This document shows positions 60,562 through 64,000 of a DNA stretch of 64,000 bases, piece by piece. The DNA is from JAUYQR01 sp050632395 (GTDB lineage Bacteria > Pseudomonadota > Alphaproteobacteria > Rhodobacterales > Rhodobacteraceae). A model generated the notes under the pieces. That model saw only the letters and a list, made by a program, of their open reading frames with translations. It did no database searches and was not told the DNA's origin. Position 1 is the first letter of the stretch. Each line of letters starts with the position of its first letter. The stretch is from contig NZ_CP192600.1 of assembly GCF_050632395.1 (NCBI RefSeq), positions 2,294,001 to 2,358,000 on the forward strand, read 5' to 3'. The translations under genes were made by a program, and so were the position numbers.

Positions 60562-62163
60562 ATGATGACCAAATGGGCACCTTTGCAGGCAAAGTACGCC
60601 GCCGTTGCTGACCGGCCGATCCTCGATCTCTTTGACGCCACCCGCGCCGCCGATTTCTCGGTCCGCGCCGACGGGATGCTCTTCGACTATTCCAAGACCA
60701 ACATCGACACCGAAACCCGCGCCGCGCTGATCGCCCTGACCGAAGGCTCCGGCGTGGCCGAGAAGCGCACGGCGATGTTTGCCGGCGAAAAGATCAACCT
60801 GACCGAAGGACGCGCCGTCCTGCACGTCGCCCTCCGTGCCGGCGATGATGCGGTGATCAAGGTCGATGGCCGCGATGTCATGCCCGATGTGCGCCGCATC
60901 CGCGCCGCATGCGCCGCCTTCGCCCGCGACGTGCGCTCAGGCGCTTACGCGGGGCAGGGCGGCCCCATCACCGATGTCGTCAACATCGGCATCGGCGGTT
61001 CCGACCTTGGCCCCGCGATGGCGACCCTCGCGCTCGCTCCCTTCCACGATGGCCCGCGCTGCCATTTCGTCTCCAACGTCGATGGCGCGCATATCCACGA
61101 CACCCTGCGCGGCCTCGACCCCGCGACCACTCTCGTCATCGTCGCCTCCAAGACCTTCACCACGATCGAGACGATGACCAACGCCGACACCGCCAAGCGC
61201 TGGATGGCGCAAAAGGTTGCAAACCCCGCCGCCCAGTTCGCCGCTGTTTCCACCGCCGGTGACAAGACCGCCGCCTACGGCATTGATCCGGCACGCGTTT
61301 TCGGCTTCGAAGATTGGGTCGGCGGGCGCTATTCGATGTGGGGGCCGATCGGTCTTGCCCTGATGATCGCCATCGGCCCCGAGGCGTTCGACCAGTTCCT
61401 TGCCGGTGGCCGCGCGATGGACGATCACTTCCTTACGGCTCCCTTCTCGCAGAACATGCCCGTGATGCTCGCCCTCACCGGCATCTGGCACAACCAGCTT
61501 TGCGGCCACACCACCCGCGCCGTCCTGCCCTACGACCAGCGCCTCTCGCGCCTCCCGGCTTACCTCCAGCAGTTGGAGATGGAATCAAACGGCAAGCGCG
61601 TCGCCATCGACGGCTCCGACCTTGAAACCCATTCCGGTCCCGTGGTCTGGGGCGAACCCGGCACCAACGGCCAGCACGCCTTCTACCAACTGATCCACCA
61701 GGGCACCCGCACCGTTCCGTGCGAATTCCTCGTCGCCCGGCGCGGCCATGAACCCGACCTCGCACACCAGCACCTCCTTCTGGTGTCAAACTGCCTTGCG
61801 CAAGCCGAAGCGCTTCTGCGCGGTCGCAGCCTTGACGAGGCGCGCGCCATCATGGCGAAAAAGGGCCTGACCGGGGCAGAACTGGAAAAACAGGCCCGCC
61901 ACCGCGTCTTCCCCGGCAACCGCCCCTCGACGGTGCTCGCCTACGACCAGCTCACCCCCTTCGTCCTTGGCCAGATCATCGCGCTTTACGAACACCGCGT
62001 TTTCGTCGAAGGCGTGATCCTCGGCCTAAATTCCTTCGATCAATGGGGCGTTGAATTGGGCAAGGAACTGGCGCTCGCCCTGCAGCCGGTGCTTGAAGGC
62101 ACCGCTGACACTGATGGCAAGGATGGCTCGACTGCCGCGCTGGTCAACTTCCTGCGCGCCTGA
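60562..62163 (+). CDS. pgi: Glucose-6-phosphate isomerase
   Basis: A 533-residue isomerase interconverting glucose-6- and fructose-6-phosphate. Signatures are VNIGIGGSDLGPAMATLAL (about residue 139), SKTFTTIETMTNA (about residue 199) and GEPGTNGQHAFYQLIHQGTR (about residue 364), with QLEMESNGKRV before it. Start ATG 60562 or the ATG three bases later; both follow the pgl stop immediately. It is the last gene of the operon, and a GC hairpin follows at 62198. Confidence 0.97.
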   Translation: MMTKWAPLQAKYAAVADRPILDLFDATRAADFSVRADGMLFDYSKTNIDTETRAALIALTEGSGVAEKRTAMFAGEKINLTEGRAVLHVALRAGDDAVIKVDGRDVMPDVRRIRAACAAFARDVRSGAYAGQGGPITDVVNIGIGGSDLGPAMATLALAPFHDGPRCHFVSNVDGAHIHDTLRGLDPATTLVIVASKTFTTIETMTNADTAKRWMAQKVANPAAQFAAVSTAGDKTAAYGIDPARVFGFEDWVGGRYSMWGPIGLALMIAIGPEAFDQFLAGGRAMDDHFLTAPFSQNMPVMLALTGIWHNQLCGHTTRAVLPYDQRLSRLPAYLQQLEMESNGKRVAIDGSDLETHSGPVVWGEPGTNGQHAFYQLIHQGTRTVPCEFLVARRGHEPDLAHQHLLLVSNCLAQAEALLRGRSLDEARAIMAKKGLTGAELEKQARHRVFPGNRPSTVLAYDQLTPFVLGQIIALYEHRVFVEGVILGLNSFDQWGVELGKELALALQPVLEGTADTDGKDGSTAALVNFLRA

Positions 62164-62197
62164 ACTTCAACTTCCGGAAATCTCCCACTGGGGGGCT

Positions 62198-62216
62198 GCG
62201 GGGGTTTGCCCCCCGC
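62198..62216 (+). terminator. GC hairpin after pgi
   Basis: GCGGGGG (62198-62204) pairs with CCCCCGC (62210-62216) around a short TTTGC loop, about 35 bp after the pgi stop and just before the convergent RidA stop. There is no T-run. The GC part resembles the first half of the interspersed element at 43789. Confidence 0.45.
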
Positions 62217-62224
62217 TTCCGCAC

Positions 62225-62578
62225 TCACCGCAGCGCGGCGGTGACGATCACTTCCACCAGATAATCCGGCGTAGCCAGCTTTGCTTCGCCCGTCGCGCGG
62301 GCCGGCGTGTGGCCCTGCGGCACCCAGGCATCCCAGACCGCGTTCATCTCGGCAAAGCTCGCCATGTCGGCGAGCCAGATCTGCGCCGAAAGTATGCGCG
62401 TCTTGTCGGTCCCGGCCTGCGCCAGAATCCGGTCCACTTCCAGCAGGCAGGCACGCGTTTGTTCCGTAACGGACGCGCCCGGTGTGCCGACCTGACCGGC
62501 AACCCAAAGGATGCCGTTGTAAGCCACGGCCTCTGACATGCGTGCGCCGATGCCGTGGCGGGTGATATCTGTGTTCAT
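62225..62578 (-). CDS. RidA family protein (YjgF/YER057c/UK114)
   Basis: A 117-residue RidA-family trimer-type protein. Key blocks are ILWVAGQVGTP (about residue 24), CLLEVDRILAQAGTDKTRIL (about residue 46), and VWDAWVPQGHTPARATGEAK (about residue 82) with the Arg that in RidA binds the substrate carboxylate. RidA removes reactive enamine and imine intermediates. The C-terminal E of the family (VEVIVTA) is present. Start ATG 62578 has GGGGAGCG upstream. It is convergent with pgi. Confidence 0.92.
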   Translation of the reverse strand: MNTDITRHGIGARMSEAVAYNGILWVAGQVGTPGASVTEQTRACLLEVDRILAQAGTDKTRILSAQIWLADMASFAEMNAVWDAWVPQGHTPARATGEAKLATPDYLVEVIVTAALR

Positions 62579-62642
62579 GAAACGCTCCCCTTGTTGCTGG
62601 ACCCGGTGCTAGCGGTTTGCCGCGCCGAACGGAAGCCGCCTG

Positions 62643-62951
62643 TTACAGCTTGCGGCAGTTGAACTGGTCGCCGGTCTTGCCCGACACCCAGGTCAGGCCG
62701 GTTTGCGTCACTGCCACCAGCGCGATCAGGTATCCCTTGTCGAAGGTCAGCGTATAATTCCTCCCGTCCCGCGTCACCGAACGGATCGGGATCGGCCCGC
62801 CGCCGCTGTCATAGGTCGTGTCGGTAAAGGTCATCACTTTGGCCCCACAAACCCACTGCCCGACAAAGGCATAGGGCTCGACCGGCGGCGCGTCATTTGC
62901 ACAGGCGGCCATCAGCATCGGCAAAAGAAACAATGGGGCAAGGCGGGTCAT
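62643..62951 (-). CDS. Hypothetical lipoprotein, 102 residues
   Basis: An exported lipoprotein. Residues 1-17 form a signal peptide ending in the lipobox MAAC (Cys about residue 17). The mature part has beta-rich patterns (WVCGAKVMTFTDTTYD, then NYTLTFDKGYLIALVAVTQT) and two further Cys that may form a disulfide. It is probably a small outer-membrane-attached protein; no family is recognised. It lies between the RidA gene and tRNA-Gly. Confidence 0.75.
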   Translation of the reverse strand: MTRLAPLFLLPMLMAACANDAPPVEPYAFVGQWVCGAKVMTFTDTTYDSGGGPIPIRSVTRDGRNYTLTFDKGYLIALVAVTQTGLTWVSGKTGDQFNCRKL

Positions 62952-63025
62952 CGGCGCACTCCGGTTGTGATCTTGCCGCAGGCTAGGGCCTGAAACTCGA
63001 CTGTCAACTGTCCGGTTGCAAAGGA

Positions 63026-63099
63026 TGGAGCGGGTGAAGGGAATCGAACCCTCGTCGTAAGCTTGGGAAGCTTCTGCTCTACCATTGAGCTACACCCGC
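63026..63099 (-). tRNA. tRNA-Gly (anticodon CCC)
   Basis: A 74-nt cloverleaf read on the minus strand, with CCA encoded. The acceptor arm GCGGGTG pairs with CACCCGC. The anticodon loop TTCCCAA gives CCC for GGG codons. The T arm is GAGGG-TTCGATT-CCCTT. The outer base pair of the anticodon stem is G-A, which is acceptable. Confidence 0.93.
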
Positions 63100-63286
63100 G
63101 TGTTGCCTGAGGTAAGACAGCCGCGCCGTCCCGTCAAGCCGGTAAGGCGTGGGGAACGGCGCGGGGCAGCATCACGGCAGCGGGCGTTGACCGGGGACAT
63201 GGTCTTGGGCCCGCTGCCGCTTCGTTCCTGCCCCACCACCCGGCCGAGTGACGCGGCGCGGGAAGCCGTAGAGCAGGGGTCCGAAA

Positions 63287-63832
63287 TCACATCGCGGGCA
63301 GCATCACTGTGTCGATCACATGGATCACGCCGTTCGACTGCTTGACGTCGGCGATGGTGACCGAAGCCACGTTGCCCTGCTCGTCCGTCAACTTGATCAT
63401 GTCACCTTCATAGGTCGCCTGCAGCGTGCAGCCGCCCAGCGTCGGCACCGGATGCTTGCCGCCATCGTCCTTGATCATGCCGTTCAGCGCCTCGGCCATC
63501 ACGGCCTTGCCGACCACGTGGCAGGTCAGGATCTTGGTCAACTGGTCCTTGTTTTCAGGCTTCAGCAGAGTTTCAACCGTGCCGGCGGGCAGCTTGGCGA
63601 AGGCTTCGTTGGTCGGTGCGAACACGGTGAACGGGCCAGCGCCCGACAGCGTTTCCACCAGACCGGCGGCCTGCACGGCGGCAACCAGCGTGGTGTGGTC
63701 GGCAGAATTCACTGCGTTTTCAACGATGTTCTTGTCTTCATACATGGCGGCACCGCCGACCATCGGATTTTCAGCCAGCGCCATGCCGGTCGACAGGGCA
63801 AGGATCGCGGTGGCAAGGTGGAAAGCTTTCAT
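63287..63832 (-). CDS. Fasciclin (FAS1) domain secreted protein
   Basis: A 181-residue exported protein. Residues 1-20 (MKAFHLATAILALSTGMALA) are a Sec signal peptide. One FAS1 domain follows at about residues 38-181, with the H1 motif FTVFAPTNEAFAKLP and the H2-like IHVIDTVMLPAM at the end. FAS1 domains mediate adhesion or binding at the cell surface. The start at 63832 has GGAG about eight bases upstream. The stretch 63100-63286 downstream of it up to tRNA-Gly holds nothing I can name. Confidence 0.93.
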   Translation of the reverse strand: MKAFHLATAILALSTGMALAENPMVGGAAMYEDKNIVENAVNSADHTTLVAAVQAAGLVETLSGAGPFTVFAPTNEAFAKLPAGTVETLLKPENKDQLTKILTCHVVGKAVMAEALNGMIKDDGGKHPVPTLGGCTLQATYEGDMIKLTDEQGNVASVTIADVKQSNGVIHVIDTVMLPAM

Positions 63833-63928
63833 CAGGGTCACTCCGGGTTTTGGTCAGGGCGGGCCAATCCCGCCGCACACCCGGAGTTACGGAGCCTTGC
63901 CCGGGGAAGTTTCAGACCTCGGCAAGCC

Positions 63929-64000
63929 TCACGCTTTCGTGATCAGGTATCGCTCGTGACCGGTGCGGCCAGGATCACCGGCCCGGTCGGCAGGCCGCTC
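63929..64000 (-). CDS. C-terminal fragment of a minus-strand gene cut by the right edge
   Basis: The minus strand from the right edge reads 23 codons to TGA at 63929-63931, ending RTGHERYLITKA. The frame has no stop and shows the G/C third-position bias seen in real genes here. The ending resembles the C-terminus of a folded protein rather than random sequence. Most of the gene lies outside the window, so I give no function. Confidence 0.4.
   Translation of the reverse strand, partial: ERPADRAGDPGRTGHERYLITKA

Overview
The window reads as a chromosome segment of an alphaproteobacterium of the order Rhodobacterales (Rhodobacteraceae). The grounds are high GC with strong G/C third positions, small families I associate with that group (DUF6477, DUF6456, GapR/DUF2312), FnrL-like boxes, a class II cytochrome c paired with a diheme cytochrome, and an interspersed intergenic element around GGATATTTGG that I remember as common in that group. 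The genus cannot be set from sequence alone. No plasmid, phage or CRISPR locus is visible.

Layout. 1-9 kb: a trimethylamine methyltransferase-family gene cut by the left edge, then housekeeping genes (DUF6477, DUF6456, LysE exporter, aquaporin, lipoyl synthase lipA, cytochrome c', diheme cytochrome c, hpt, a RatA/COQ10-type protein). 9-21 kb: a reductive pyrimidine degradation region with two TetR/RutR-type regulators, a beta-alanine:pyruvate-type transaminase, an N-carbamoyl-beta-alanine amidohydrolase-type M20 enzyme, dihydropyrimidinase and an ABC importer (ATPase, SMR-like protein, two permeases, NMT1-type binding protein). Two RutR-type operators lie between the second TetR gene and the amidohydrolase. 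21-27 kb: a signalling locus: XRE/ScfR-type regulator, single-domain response regulator, small membrane protein, sodium:solute-symporter/histidine-kinase fusion, and an orphan FliM/FliN (SpoA) domain protein. 27-29.3 kb: a sulfur/persulfide operon (metallo-beta-lactamase dioxygenase type, two YeeE/YedE halves, DUF442), with an 11-copy pentamer repeat at the stop codon of one gene. 29.4-35.2 kb: DksA-like protein behind an FnrL box, a degenerate FadJ-like protein, gapR, an orphan iron-type permease and tRNA-Thr(TGT).

35.2-36.6 kb is lower-GC accessory DNA after the tRNA: a 3 x 16-bp tandem repeat, an IS transposase remnant and an unknown membrane protein. 36.6-37.6 kb holds a TfoX C-terminal domain protein, a 42-residue Gln-rich protein and a copper-chaperone-like HMA protein. 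37.8-49 kb is a complete glycogen operon glgP-glgB-glgC-glgA-glgX-pgm behind LacI-type operator candidates. 49-53 kb: a second trimethylamine methyltransferase paralogue, a metallophosphoesterase, a lipid kinase and a lytic transglycosylase. 53-57.5 kb: a CO-dehydrogenase-like molybdenum hydroxylase operon (coxG-S-L-M order, form II signature) ending in a strong terminator. 57.7-64 kb: HNH endonuclease, zwf-pgl-pgi behind a perfect 16-bp palindrome, RidA, a lipoprotein, tRNA-Gly(CCC), a fasciclin protein and the 3' end of one more gene.

How the genes fit together. Glucose-1-phosphate metabolism (glg operon, pgm) and glucose-6-phosphate metabolism (zwf, pgl, pgi) together cover storage and Entner-Doudoroff/pentose phosphate entry. 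Each set has its own operator-like palindrome. The pyrimidine region covers import, ring opening, decarbamoylation and beta-alanine transamination, but lacks the first enzyme, dihydropyrimidine dehydrogenase. The most unusual features are the transporter-kinase/SpoA locus, the degenerate FadJ-like protein, the AT-rich island inside the pyrimidine operon, the pentamer repeat, and several very small genes with good ribosome binding sites.
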